Below, one piece after another: positions 7,106 through 14,597 of a stretch of 20,322 nt of DNA (within the stretch, counting starts at the first letter, position 1; the number at the start of each line of letters is the position of its first letter). Source of the stretch: Burkholderiales bacterium UBA1834. Lineage in GTDB: Bacteria > Pseudomonadota > Gammaproteobacteria > Burkholderiales > Burkholderiaceae_C. The notes beneath the pieces are model-generated. The model made no database searches. It was not told the origin of the DNA and saw only the letters and a program-made list of their open reading frames with translations. The stretch spans positions 1 to 20,322 of the forward strand of contig DDJC01000114.1 in the NCBI GenBank assembly GCA_002339015.1, read 5' to 3'. The position numbers and the translations under genes were made by a program.

Positions 7106-7176
7106 AGAGGTCGCCTGGTTTTGGTGTTCAATGCTGGTCCATAAGCCGCAAAGCGGTCACCAGAGAGGATTCATCC

Positions 7177-9135
7177 GTGAGCGAAGCAGCAACGACGTCG
7201 CATCCAGAGCATCATCAGGCCGGGCAGGGCACCACTCCAGTGGCCGGCAACCAGTTCGCCCTGCTGGGACAGCGGCGCTTTGGCCCCTTCTTCTGGACGC
7301 AGTTCCTGGGCGCGGGCAACGATAACCTGTTCAAGTTTGCCTTCACGGTGCTGGTGACCTACCAGTTGCACGTGTCCTGGCTGGCGCCTAAGATGGCCGG
7401 GCTCGTGATCGGCGCGCTGTTCATCCTGCCCTTTCTGCTGTTTTCGGCCACGGCGGGCCAGTGGGCGGACAAGTACGACAAGGCCCGCATCATGCGCGCC
7501 ATCAAGCTGATGGAGGTGGCCATCATGGGCTTGGCTGCCTGGGGCTTCATGACCCAGGGCGTGGTCGTGCTGCTGTGCTGCGTGGCGCTGATGGGCCTGC
7601 ATTCCACCTTCTTCGGGCCGGTCAAGTACGCCTACCTGCCGCAACATCTGAGCACGCGTGAACTCACCGGCGGCAACGGCATGGTCGAGATGGGCACCTT
7701 CGTGGCCATCCTGCTGGGCAATGTGGGCGGGGGGCTGATCATGGGGCTGGGCGTGGCTGGCGCGAAATGGGCGGCCCTGGCCTGCGTGACGGTGGCCGTG
7801 CTGGGTTGGCTGGTGTCGCTGCGCATCCCTGCATCGCCTTCATCCGAGCCTGATCTGCGCCTGAACTGGAACCCTGTCACAGAAACCTGGCGCAACCTCA
7901 AGCTGGCGCGCGAGTACCCCAGTGTGTTCCGCTCGCTGTTGGGCATCTCGTGGATGTGGTTCTTCGGTGCGGTGTTCCTGTCGCAGTTCCCGTCCTTTGC
8001 GCGCGATGTGCTGGGTGGGGATGCGCATGTGGCCTCGCTGCTCCTGGTGGTGTTCTCTATCGGCATCGCGGTGGGCTCGCTGCTGTGCGAAACGCTGTCC
8101 CACCGCAGTGTGGAGATCGGTCTGGTGCCGGTGGGTGCGATCGGCATGAGCGTGTTCGCCTTCGATCTCTACCTGGCCAGCCAGGGCCTGTCGCACCCGG
8201 TGGGCGCGCCGCTGGCCACGGTGTCCGAGTTCTTGCGCAACCATGCCAACTGGCGGGTGATGGCCGACTTGGCGCTGCTCGCCTTCAGCGCTGGCCTGTA
8301 CAGCGTACCCATGTATGCGCTGATCCAGCTGCGCGCCAAGCCCAGCCACCGCGCACGCATCATCGCGGCCAACAACATCCTCAATGCGCTGTTCATGATC
8401 GTGAGCGCGGTGGCGGCCGGCGCCCTGCTGAGCTCAGGCTTCACGATTCCGCAGGTGTTCGGCGCCACGGCCCTGCTCAACGTGATCGTGGTGGGCTACC
8501 TGTTCTGGCTGATGCCCGAGTACCTGATCCGCCTGGTGATGCTGGTGGTCACACGCTTCGTCTACCGCCTGCGCGTGCGGGGTGAGGATCACCTGCCCAC
8601 CGACGGTCCGGGCGTGCTGGTGTGCAACCACGTCAGCTTCGTCGATGCCGTGGTCCTGGGTGTGATCAGCCCGCGCCCGATGGTCTTTCTGATGGACCAC
8701 CGCATCTTCAAGACAGCCGCGCTGGGCTGGTTCTTCCGCCTGTGCAAGGCCATTCCCGTCGCGCCGCAGAAGGAGGATCCGCAAGCCTACGAGCGTGCCT
8801 TCATCCGGGCGCGCGAAGTGCTGGCCAATGGCGATCTGCTGTGCATCTTCCCAGAAGGCGCCATCACCAAGGACGGCCAGTTGCAGCCTTTCAAGGGCGG
8901 CATCATGAAGATTCTGGAAGGGCATGAGCAGGTACCGGTGATCCCGTCGGCGCTGCACAACCTGTGGGGCTCGTTCTTCTCGCGCATTGACGGTGCGGCC
9001 ATGTCCAAGCCCTTCCGGCGTGGCATGTTCAACCACGTGGGGCTGGTCGTCGGGCAGGCCATCCCGGCGGCTGAGGTGACGCCCGAGCGTCTGCAGGACG
9101 AAGTGCGCAAGCTGCTGGCTGAACCCGCACCTTGA
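7177..9135 (+). CDS. LplT-PlsC fusion: MFS lysophospholipid transporter with C-terminal acyltransferase domain
   Basis: This is a 652-residue inner-membrane protein predicted to flip lysophospholipids inward and re-acylate them. Residues about 26-450 form an MFS domain of the LplT type (FFWTQFLGAGNDNLFKFAFT near 38-57, then ELTGGNGMVEMGTF and GNVGGGLIMG). Residues about 460-652 are a PlsC/LPLAT domain with the catalytic block NHVSFVD (N484-D490) and the FPEG motif at 558-561, followed by VPVIPSAL. The GTG at 7177 was chosen because AGAGAGGA lies seven bases before it. An ATG at 7102 overlaps the DUF2145 stop as ATGA but has no ribosome binding site. Unlike long Aas-type fusions, it ends after PlsC, with no acyl-ACP synthetase domain. 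The acyl donor is therefore probably acyl-ACP or acyl-CoA made elsewhere. Confidence 0.9.
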   Translation: MSEAATTSHPEHHQAGQGTTPVAGNQFALLGQRRFGPFFWTQFLGAGNDNLFKFAFTVLVTYQLHVSWLAPKMAGLVIGALFILPFLLFSATAGQWADKYDKARIMRAIKLMEVAIMGLAAWGFMTQGVVVLLCCVALMGLHSTFFGPVKYAYLPQHLSTRELTGGNGMVEMGTFVAILLGNVGGGLIMGLGVAGAKWAALACVTVAVLGWLVSLRIPASPSSEPDLRLNWNPVTETWRNLKLAREYPSVFRSLLGISWMWFFGAVFLSQFPSFARDVLGGDAHVASLLLVVFSIGIAVGSLLCETLSHRSVEIGLVPVGAIGMSVFAFDLYLASQGLSHPVGAPLATVSEFLRNHANWRVMADLALLAFSAGLYSVPMYALIQLRAKPSHRARIIAANNILNALFMIVSAVAAGALLSSGFTIPQVFGATALLNVIVVGYLFWLMPEYLIRLVMLVVTRFVYRLRVRGEDHLPTDGPGVLVCNHVSFVDAVVLGVISPRPMVFLMDHRIFKTAALGWFFRLCKAIPVAPQKEDPQAYERAFIRAREVLANGDLLCIFPEGAITKDGQLQPFKGGIMKILEGHEQVPVIPSALHNLWGSFFSRIDGAAMSKPFRRGMFNHVGLVVGQAIPAAEVTPERLQDEVRKLLAEPAP

Positions 9136-9152
9136 CCTTTTGGGGAAGGTGC
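9127..9152 (+). other. Stem-loop spanning the stop codon of the LplT-PlsC gene
   Basis: GCACCTT (9127-9133) can pair with AAGGTGC (9146-9152) across a 12-base loop. The TGA stop begins in the left arm. No T run follows, so this is not a canonical intrinsic terminator; it could slow decay or attenuate read-through into the protease gene. Confidence 0.3.
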
Positions 9153-9241
9153 CAGGGCGTTGGAAGCGCTTGGCGCCGATCCCTGAACCTGGGGGGCTTG
9201 GGCTCACTGGGTGTCATCGGGCGCATGGTAGAAAGCGGGCC

Positions 9242-9925
9242 ATGGAACGCTTCATCACCCCTGCCGCGTTGGCGCGCTGCCTGCCCTTCATCCTGTTCAT
9301 GGCCTTGCTGATGGTGCGGGGTGCGCTGCCCACCGACGGCACTTCGCCCATCGACCCGCGTTGGGTCTACGGCATCACGGTGCTGGTGGTGGGGGCCTCG
9401 CTGGCCTTTTTCTGGCGCCGGTACACCGAGCTGCACAGAGGCACTTGGCTGAGCCTGTCGGAACTGGGGCTGTCCGTGGTCGTGGGTGTGGCAGTCTTCG
9501 CCCTGTGGATCAACCTGGATCATCCCTGGTTGATGATGAGCGTCGAAGACAAGGTGGGCTTCAAGCCGGTGGATGCCAATGGTGAGCTGATCTGGCCGCT
9601 GATCGCCGTGCGCCTGATCGGCGCAGCCCTGCTGGTGCCGGTGATGGAGGAGCTGTTCTGGCGCTCGTTCCTGATGCGCTGGGTCGACAAGCCCGAATTC
9701 GAGTCCGTCGATCCGAAGACGGTCACGCTCAAGGCCATCGTGCTGTCCACCTTCGTGTTCATGCTGGTGCACACGCTGTGGTTTGCGGCCATCGTGGCCG
9801 GCCTGGCCTACGCCTGGTTGTACCGACGCACGGGCAAGCTCTGGGCACCCATCGTGGCCCATGCGGTCACCAACGGCGCCTTGGGTATCTGGGTCATCAT
9901 CATGGGGGCCTGGGAGTTCTGGTGA
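9242..9925 (+). CDS. CPBP-family intramembrane metalloprotease (CAAX protease-related)
   Basis: This is a predicted polytopic inner-membrane protease of the Abi/CPBP (CAAX-type) family, 227 residues from the ATG at 9242. All three motif blocks are present: EELFWR (E136, E137, R141), FVFMLVH (H177) and APIVAHAVTN (H207, N211), the metal and catalytic residues of the family. The N-terminal region (about 40-90, WVYGITVLVVGASLAFFWRR) resembles the CAAX protease-related subfamily found in genomes with exosortase/PEP-CTERM systems. That subgroup assignment is from memory of the pattern and is less certain. The gene lies 106 bp after the LplT-PlsC gene. No clear ribosome binding site precedes it, and it may have its own weak promoter. 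The substrate is unknown. It converges with tgt. Confidence 0.85.
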   Translation: MERFITPAALARCLPFILFMALLMVRGALPTDGTSPIDPRWVYGITVLVVGASLAFFWRRYTELHRGTWLSLSELGLSVVVGVAVFALWINLDHPWLMMSVEDKVGFKPVDANGELIWPLIAVRLIGAALLVPVMEELFWRSFLMRWVDKPEFESVDPKTVTLKAIVLSTFVFMLVHTLWFAAIVAGLAYAWLYRRTGKLWAPIVAHAVTNGALGIWVIIMGAWEFW

Positions 9926-9927
9926 TT

Positions 9928-9955
9928 CCAGGATGAGCCTGGTCCTGACGCCAGG
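9928..9955. terminator. Possible hairpins between the convergent protease and tgt genes
   Basis: The 39-bp gap contains CCAGG (9928-9932), CCTGG (9938-9942) and CCAGG (9951-9955), which can form two mutually exclusive 5-bp stems. Neither has a T run. The convergent gene context suggests a termination role, but the evidence is weak. Confidence 0.25.
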
Positions 9956-9964
9956 CCCGGTCCG

Positions 9965-11104
9965 TTAGACCCCGCGTGCCCGGTCGGCCGCGAACTGCTT
10001 CTGGAACTCGGCGAAGCGGCCTTGGTCCAGCGATTGGCGCACCTCGGTCATCAGGTTCAGGTAGTAGTGCAGGTTGTGCACCGTGGTCAGCATGGGGCCC
10101 AGCATCTCGCCGCAGCGGTCCAGGTGGTGCAGGTAGGCACGGCTGAAGTGGCTGCAGGTGTAGCAGCTGCAGGTCTCATCGATAGGGCGCTCGTCCGTCT
10201 TGTTGCGGGCGTTGCGCAAGCGCAGGTCGCCGAAGCGGGTGAACAGGTGGCCGTTGCGCGCGTTGCGGGTGGGCATCACGCAGTCGAACATGTCCACGCC
10301 CGCGGCCACACCAGCCACCAAGTCCTCCGGCGTGCCCACACCCATCAGGTAGCGCGGCTTGTGGGCCGGCAGCTTGGGGCTGATGAAGTTCATCACCCGC
10401 ATCATCTCGTCCTTGGGCTCGCCCACGCTCACGCCGCCGATGGCATAACCGGGCAGGTCCAGATCGACCAGGCCCGCCAGTGATTCTTCGCGCAGGTGCT
10501 CGAACATGCCGCCTTGCACGATGCCGAACAGCGCGTTGGGGTTCTGCAGCTTGGTGAACTCGGTGATGCAGCGCTTGGCCCAGCGCAGGCTGAGTTCCAT
10601 CGAGGCGCGCGCTTCCTTCTCGGTGGTGATGTGGCCCAGTGACTTGTCGCCCTTCCAGTAAGGCGTGCACTCGTCGAACTGCATGACGATGTCCGAGTTC
10701 AGGATGGTCTGGATCTGCATGCTGATCTCGGGCGTGAGGAACAGCTTGTCGCCATTGACCGGCGAGGCGAAGCGCACGCCTTCCTCGCTGATCTTGCGCA
10801 TGTCGCCCAGCGACCAGACCTGGAAGCCGCCCGAGTCCGTCAGGATGGGCTTGTTCCAGGCTTCGAACTTGTGCAGGCCGCCGAACTGCTGCATCACATC
10901 AAGCCCCGGGCGCATCCACAGGTGGAAGGTGTTGCCCAGGATGATCTGCGCGCCCATGTCCTCCAGCGAGCGCGGCATCACGCCCTTGACGGTGCCGTAG
11001 GTGCCCACGGGCATGAAGATGGGGGTCTCGACCACGCCGTGGTTCAGCGTGAGGCGGCCGCGGCGGGCGTTGCCTTCGGTCTTGATCAGGTCGAAATGGA
11101 GCAT
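9965..11104 (-). CDS. tgt: tRNA-guanine transglycosylase (queuine tRNA-ribosyltransferase)
   Basis: Tgt replaces guanine-34 with preQ1 in the anticodon of Asp, Asn, His and Tyr tRNAs, a central step of queuosine synthesis in the cytoplasm. The ATG at 11104 gives 379 residues, close to the family length. The upstream frame to 11167 is Arg/Pro-rich and not part of the conserved protein. Visible residues are the general acid D90 in LTDSGGFQVWSL, the FGIVQGG block (about 193-199), the nucleophile D274 in DMFDCVMPTR, and the zinc ligands C312, C314, C317 and H343. These correspond to E. coli Tgt residues with a constant offset of 10. It lies 72 bp downstream of queA on the same strand, in the usual operon order. 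Confidence 0.97.
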   Translation of the reverse strand: MLHFDLIKTEGNARRGRLTLNHGVVETPIFMPVGTYGTVKGVMPRSLEDMGAQIILGNTFHLWMRPGLDVMQQFGGLHKFEAWNKPILTDSGGFQVWSLGDMRKISEEGVRFASPVNGDKLFLTPEISMQIQTILNSDIVMQFDECTPYWKGDKSLGHITTEKEARASMELSLRWAKRCITEFTKLQNPNALFGIVQGGMFEHLREESLAGLVDLDLPGYAIGGVSVGEPKDEMMRVMNFISPKLPAHKPRYLMGVGTPEDLVAGVAAGVDMFDCVMPTRNARNGHLFTRFGDLRLRNARNKTDERPIDETCSCYTCSHFSRAYLHHLDRCGEMLGPMLTTVHNLHYYLNLMTEVRQSLDQGRFAEFQKQFAADRARGV

Positions 11105-11176
11105 GGCGGGTCTCGCGGGAAATCGTTGTCGATGCCTGGGATGGCGGGCCGGGCAGGGCAGTGGCAAGCGCTGGAT

Positions 11177-12247
11177 TCAGCGGCGGGCGCTGTCGCGCTG
11201 GATCAGCATGGCATCGCCATAGCTGAAGAAGCGGTAGCGCTGTTCGATGGCGTGGCGGTACAGGGCGCGGATCTGCTCGTAGCCAGCCAGGGCGCTCACC
11301 AGCATCATCAACGTGCTCTTGGGCAAGTGGAAATTGGTGATCAGCACGTCCACCACCTTGAGATCAAAGCCCGGGGTGATGAAGATGTCGGTGTCGCGGC
11401 TGCCGGCCTGCAGGATGCGGCCGGGCGGGGCGTTGAGCGCCGCCGATTCAAGGGCGCGCAGCGTGGTCGTGCCGACAGAGACGATGCGCCCGCCCGCGGC
11501 ACGCGTGCGCTCGATGGCTTCGGCCGTGGCCTCGGGCACCTCGAACCACTCGCTGTGCATCTTGTGCTCGGCCAGGTTCTCGGTGCGCACGGGCTGGAAG
11601 GTGCCGGCGCCCACGTGCAGCGTCACCTCGGCGCGCTGGATGCCCTTGTCGGCCAGGGCCTGCAGCAGGGCCTCATCGAAGTGCAGGGCGGCGGTGGGTG
11701 CTGCCACGGCGCCCGGTTTCTGCGCGAACACCGTCTGATAACGGCGCTCGTCCTCGGCCGTGTCTTCGTGCGTGATGTAGGGCGGCAGCGGCACGTGGCC
11801 ATGGGCGTCCAGCAGCGGCAGCGGATCCGACGGGAAGCGCAGGTGGAACAGGCCGCCATCAGGCCCGCCACGGCCGATCACCTCGGCATCGAAGGCATCC
11901 GCGAAGCGCACGGTGGCGCCGGGCTTGGGCGACTTGCTGGCGCGCAGATGAGCCAGCACCTCGTTGCCGGGCAGGACGCGCTCGACCAGCGCTTCGACCG
12001 CGCCGCCCGTGGCCTTGGCGCCGAACAGGCGGGCCTTGATCACGCGGGTGTTGTTGAAGACCAGCAGGTCGCCCGCGCGCAGCAGCGTGGGCAGCTCCTT
12101 GAAGATGCGGTCGGTGGGGGTGTCGCCCAGGCCGTCGAGCAGGCGCGAGGCGGTGCGCTCGGCGGCGGGGGTCTGGGCGATCAGCGCCTCGGGCAGGTCG
12201 AAATCGAAATCGCCGAGGGTGAAGGTGCGCGGGGCAGGAGAAGTCAT
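11177..12247 (-). CDS. queA: S-adenosylmethionine:tRNA ribosyltransferase-isomerase
   Basis: QueA transfers and isomerises the ribose of S-adenosylmethionine onto preQ1 in tRNA, forming epoxyqueuosine after Tgt has inserted the base. The product is 356 residues, matching the usual length. Recognisable blocks are FDLPEALIAQTPAAERTASR near residues 15-34, LLVFNNTRVIKARLFG at 61-76, LHVGAGTFQPV, MHSEWFEV and ITNFHLPKSTLMMLVSALAG near the C terminus. The ATG at 12247 lacks a clear Shine-Dalgarno. A -10-like GACAAT on the minus strand (12359-12354) would give a leader of about 100 bases. The gene is divergent from recG and followed by tgt. Confidence 0.97.
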   Translation of the reverse strand: MTSPAPRTFTLGDFDFDLPEALIAQTPAAERTASRLLDGLGDTPTDRIFKELPTLLRAGDLLVFNNTRVIKARLFGAKATGGAVEALVERVLPGNEVLAHLRASKSPKPGATVRFADAFDAEVIGRGGPDGGLFHLRFPSDPLPLLDAHGHVPLPPYITHEDTAEDERRYQTVFAQKPGAVAAPTAALHFDEALLQALADKGIQRAEVTLHVGAGTFQPVRTENLAEHKMHSEWFEVPEATAEAIERTRAAGGRIVSVGTTTLRALESAALNAPPGRILQAGSRDTDIFITPGFDLKVVDVLITNFHLPKSTLMMLVSALAGYEQIRALYRHAIEQRYRFFSYGDAMLIQRDSARR

Positions 12248-12424
12248 GCGGATTGAGGGGCGGACGGGCCCCGTGCCAATGCCGATACCGGTGGGGATGC
12301 GGCGTAAGAACGATGCGTTGACGTGACCGACGGTGCGTGAACGCGAAACCGTTATTGTCGCTCATCGGGCACGCCCCGAGGGGGGGCCGGCCCCGTATCG
12401 CGGAAAGTGGGCCGCGGGGCGGGG

Positions 12425-12430
12425 CACAAT
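12425..12430 (+). promoter_or_regulatory. Probable -10 element of recG
   Basis: CACAAT occurs 32 bp before the GTG start of recG, within GGGGCACAATGCCC. The same hexamer appears before the yiaA-like gene and polA. No good -35 is seen at the proper spacing (12402-12407 reads GGAAAG), so the call is tentative. Confidence 0.35.
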
Positions 12431-12462
12431 GCCCGGATCACCTCGATTTTCGTGCCACCCGC

Positions 12463-14559
12463 GTGCCTGACCAGAGCCCTTCCACGCTGTCCGCCCCCGC
12501 CAAGGCCATGCTCAAGCTGGGCCTGGCGCGCGACATCGACCTGGCCCTGCACCTGCCGCTGCGCTACGAAGATGAGACCCGCCTGAGCCGCGTGATGGAC
12601 CTGCGCGATGGCGACACGGCCCAGGTGGAAGGCATCGTCCGTGAATGCCGGGTAGACCTGCGCCAGCGCCGCCAGCTCATCGTCAAGCTCGACGACCACG
12701 GCACGGTGCTGATGCTACGCTTCATCAACTTCTACGCCTCGCAGCAGAAGGCCTGGGCGCCCGGTGTGCGCCTGCGCGTGCGCGGCGAGGTGCGCCATGG
12801 CTTCTTCGGCCGTGAGATGGTGCACCCCACCGTGAAGGTGGTGCAGGAGGGCACGCCCCTGGCCGATTCGCTCACCCCGGTTTACCCCACCACGGCGGGG
12901 CTGCCCCAGGCCTACCTGCGCAAGGCGGTGGCCGCCGGGCTGTCTCGCGCGCCGCTGTTCGAGGTGCTGCCACCTGAGTTGATCCCGCCCGGCTGGCCCA
13001 GCCTGCGCGAGGCCCTGCGCTTTCTGCACCACCCCAGCCCCGAGGTGTCCACCGTCACGCTGGAAGACCACAGCCACCCGGCCTGGATGCGCCTGAAATT
13101 CGAGGAGCTGGTGGCCCAGCAGGTGTCGCAACGCCAGGCGCGCATGGAGCGTGCGCACCTGAAGGCCCCCGCACTGGTTGGCAAGCCCGGTGGCCTGCAC
13201 GAGCGCCTGCTGGCCGTGCTGCCTTTCAAACTCACGGCTGCCCAGCGACGCGTCACCGAAGAGATCGCAGCTGACATCGCCCGGCCCATGCCCATGCACC
13301 GCCTGCTGCAGGGCGACGTGGGCTCGGGCAAGACGGTGGTGGCCGCGCTGGCCGCGGCCGTGGCCATCGATGCCGGCTGGCAATGTGCGCTGATGGCACC
13401 CACCGAGATCCTGGCCGAGCAGCACCTGCGCAAGCTGGTGGCCTGGCTGGAGCCGCTGGGCGTGACCGTGGCCTGGCTGACCGGCAGCCTCAAGAGCAAG
13501 GCCAAGCGCGAGCAACTGGCTCTGGTGGCCAGTGGCCAGGCGCAATTGGTGGTGGGCACGCACGCCGTCATCCAGGACCAGGTCGAGTTCGCCAGGCTGG
13601 GCCTGGCCCTGATCGACGAGCAGCACCGCTTCGGCGTGGCCCAGCGCCTGCAGCTGCGACGCAAGCTCGAAGACCAGGCCCTGGAGCCGCACCTGCTCAT
13701 GATGAGCGCCACCCCCATCCCGCGCACGCTGGCCATGACCTACCTGGCCGACCTGGACGTGAGCACCATCGACGAGTTGCCGCCCGGCCGCACCCCCATC
13801 GTCACCCGCGTGTTCGGCGATGGCCGCCGTGACGAAGTGATCGAACGCATCCGCGAGGAGGTCGAACGCGGCCGGCAGGTCTACTGGGTGTGCCCGCTGA
13901 TCGACGAAACGCAGGAATCCGACGAGGCGGCAGACACGCGTGCCGGTCGCCAGACGCAGAGCCGCCCGCCCCTGGATCTGAGCAACGTCACGCAGACGCA
14001 TGAAGAGCTGAGCGGCGCGCTCAGCGGCCATGGCGTGGGCTTGCTGCATGGCCGCCTGCCCGCCGCCGAGAAAGCCGACGTGATGGCGAGGTTCTCCGCG
14101 GGCGAGCTGAAGGTGCTGGTGGCCACCACCGTGATCGAAGTGGGCGTGGATGTGCCCAACGCCAGCCTGATGGTGATCGAGCACGCGGAGCGCTTCGGCC
14201 TGAGCCAGCTGCACCAGTTGCGCGGGCGAGTAGGGCGCGGCTCGGTGGCCAGCGTGTGCGTGCTGCTGTACAGCGCGCCGCTGTCCGACCAGGGCAAGTC
14301 GCGCCTGAAAGCGATGGCCGATACAACCGACGGTTTCGAGATCGCCCGGCGTGACCTGGACATCCGCGGCCCCGGCGAATTCATGGGCTCGCGCCAGTCG
14401 GGCGCGGCCTTCCTGCGCTTCGCCGATGTCGGGCAGGACGAGGAACTGGTGCACCAGGCCGGCGAGGCGGCGGAGGTGCTGCTCAAGCGGCATCCCCATG
14501 CCGCACAGGAACATGTGCGCCGCTGGCTGGGCGGCAAGGCCGAATACCTCAAGGCGTGA
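12463..14559 (+). CDS. recG: ATP-dependent DNA helicase RecG
   Basis: RecG remodels stalled replication forks and branch-migrates Holliday junctions. The GTG at 12463 gives 698 residues, the typical size. It begins a plausible N terminus (VPDQSPST) before the conserved GLARDIDLALHLPLRYEDET. Earlier codons back to 12337 run through promoter sequence. The wedge/OB domain covers about residues 45-150. The Walker A motif GDVGSGKT spans about 284-291 and the DEQH box (motif II) 385-388, followed by MMSATPIPRTLAMT (motif III). The helicase C domain has VATTVIEVGVDVPNASLMVIEHAERFGLSQLHQLRGRVGR. A short Gln/Arg-rich insertion (ESDEAADTRAGRQTQSRPP) follows WVCPLIDET. oxyR starts 38 bp after the stop. 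Confidence 0.97.
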   Translation: MPDQSPSTLSAPAKAMLKLGLARDIDLALHLPLRYEDETRLSRVMDLRDGDTAQVEGIVRECRVDLRQRRQLIVKLDDHGTVLMLRFINFYASQQKAWAPGVRLRVRGEVRHGFFGREMVHPTVKVVQEGTPLADSLTPVYPTTAGLPQAYLRKAVAAGLSRAPLFEVLPPELIPPGWPSLREALRFLHHPSPEVSTVTLEDHSHPAWMRLKFEELVAQQVSQRQARMERAHLKAPALVGKPGGLHERLLAVLPFKLTAAQRRVTEEIAADIARPMPMHRLLQGDVGSGKTVVAALAAAVAIDAGWQCALMAPTEILAEQHLRKLVAWLEPLGVTVAWLTGSLKSKAKREQLALVASGQAQLVVGTHAVIQDQVEFARLGLALIDEQHRFGVAQRLQLRRKLEDQALEPHLLMMSATPIPRTLAMTYLADLDVSTIDELPPGRTPIVTRVFGDGRRDEVIERIREEVERGRQVYWVCPLIDETQESDEAADTRAGRQTQSRPPLDLSNVTQTHEELSGALSGHGVGLLHGRLPAAEKADVMARFSAGELKVLVATTVIEVGVDVPNASLMVIEHAERFGLSQLHQLRGRVGRGSVASVCVLLYSAPLSDQGKSRLKAMADTTDGFEIARRDLDIRGPGEFMGSRQSGAAFLRFADVGQDEELVHQAGEAAEVLLKRHPHAAQEHVRRWLGGKAEYLKA

Positions 14560-14585
14560 TCCACCAGCAACAGTCCCCGTCGTCG

Positions 14586-14591
14586 TAAGAT
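14586..14591 (+). promoter_or_regulatory. Probable -10 element of oxyR, placed for a leaderless transcript
   Basis: TAAGAT (four of six to TATAAT) ends six bases before the oxyR ATG at 14598. A start about seven bases downstream would fall on the A of the ATG. No Shine-Dalgarno is present before the ATG and no clear -35 is seen, so an activator may be needed or the site may be weak. Confidence 0.35.
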
Positions 14592-14597
14592 CGCGCC

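Noticed and set aside
7102..7176. ATG at 7102 overlapping the DUF2145 stop as an ATGA start for the LplT-PlsC gene
   Set aside because: There is no ribosome binding site before it and the added residues are not family-like. The GTG at 7177 has a good Shine-Dalgarno. Coupling remains possible but less likely.
10871..12256. 461-codon open frame on the plus strand
   Set aside because: It is antisense to tgt and queA, both of which show intact catalytic motifs on the minus strand.
12337..12462. N-terminal extension of recG
   Set aside because: It passes through the intergenic promoter region, and its translation is Gly/Arg/Pro-rich and unlike RecG.
12715..14514. 599-codon open frame on the minus strand
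   Set aside because: It is antisense to recG, with the same composition artefact.
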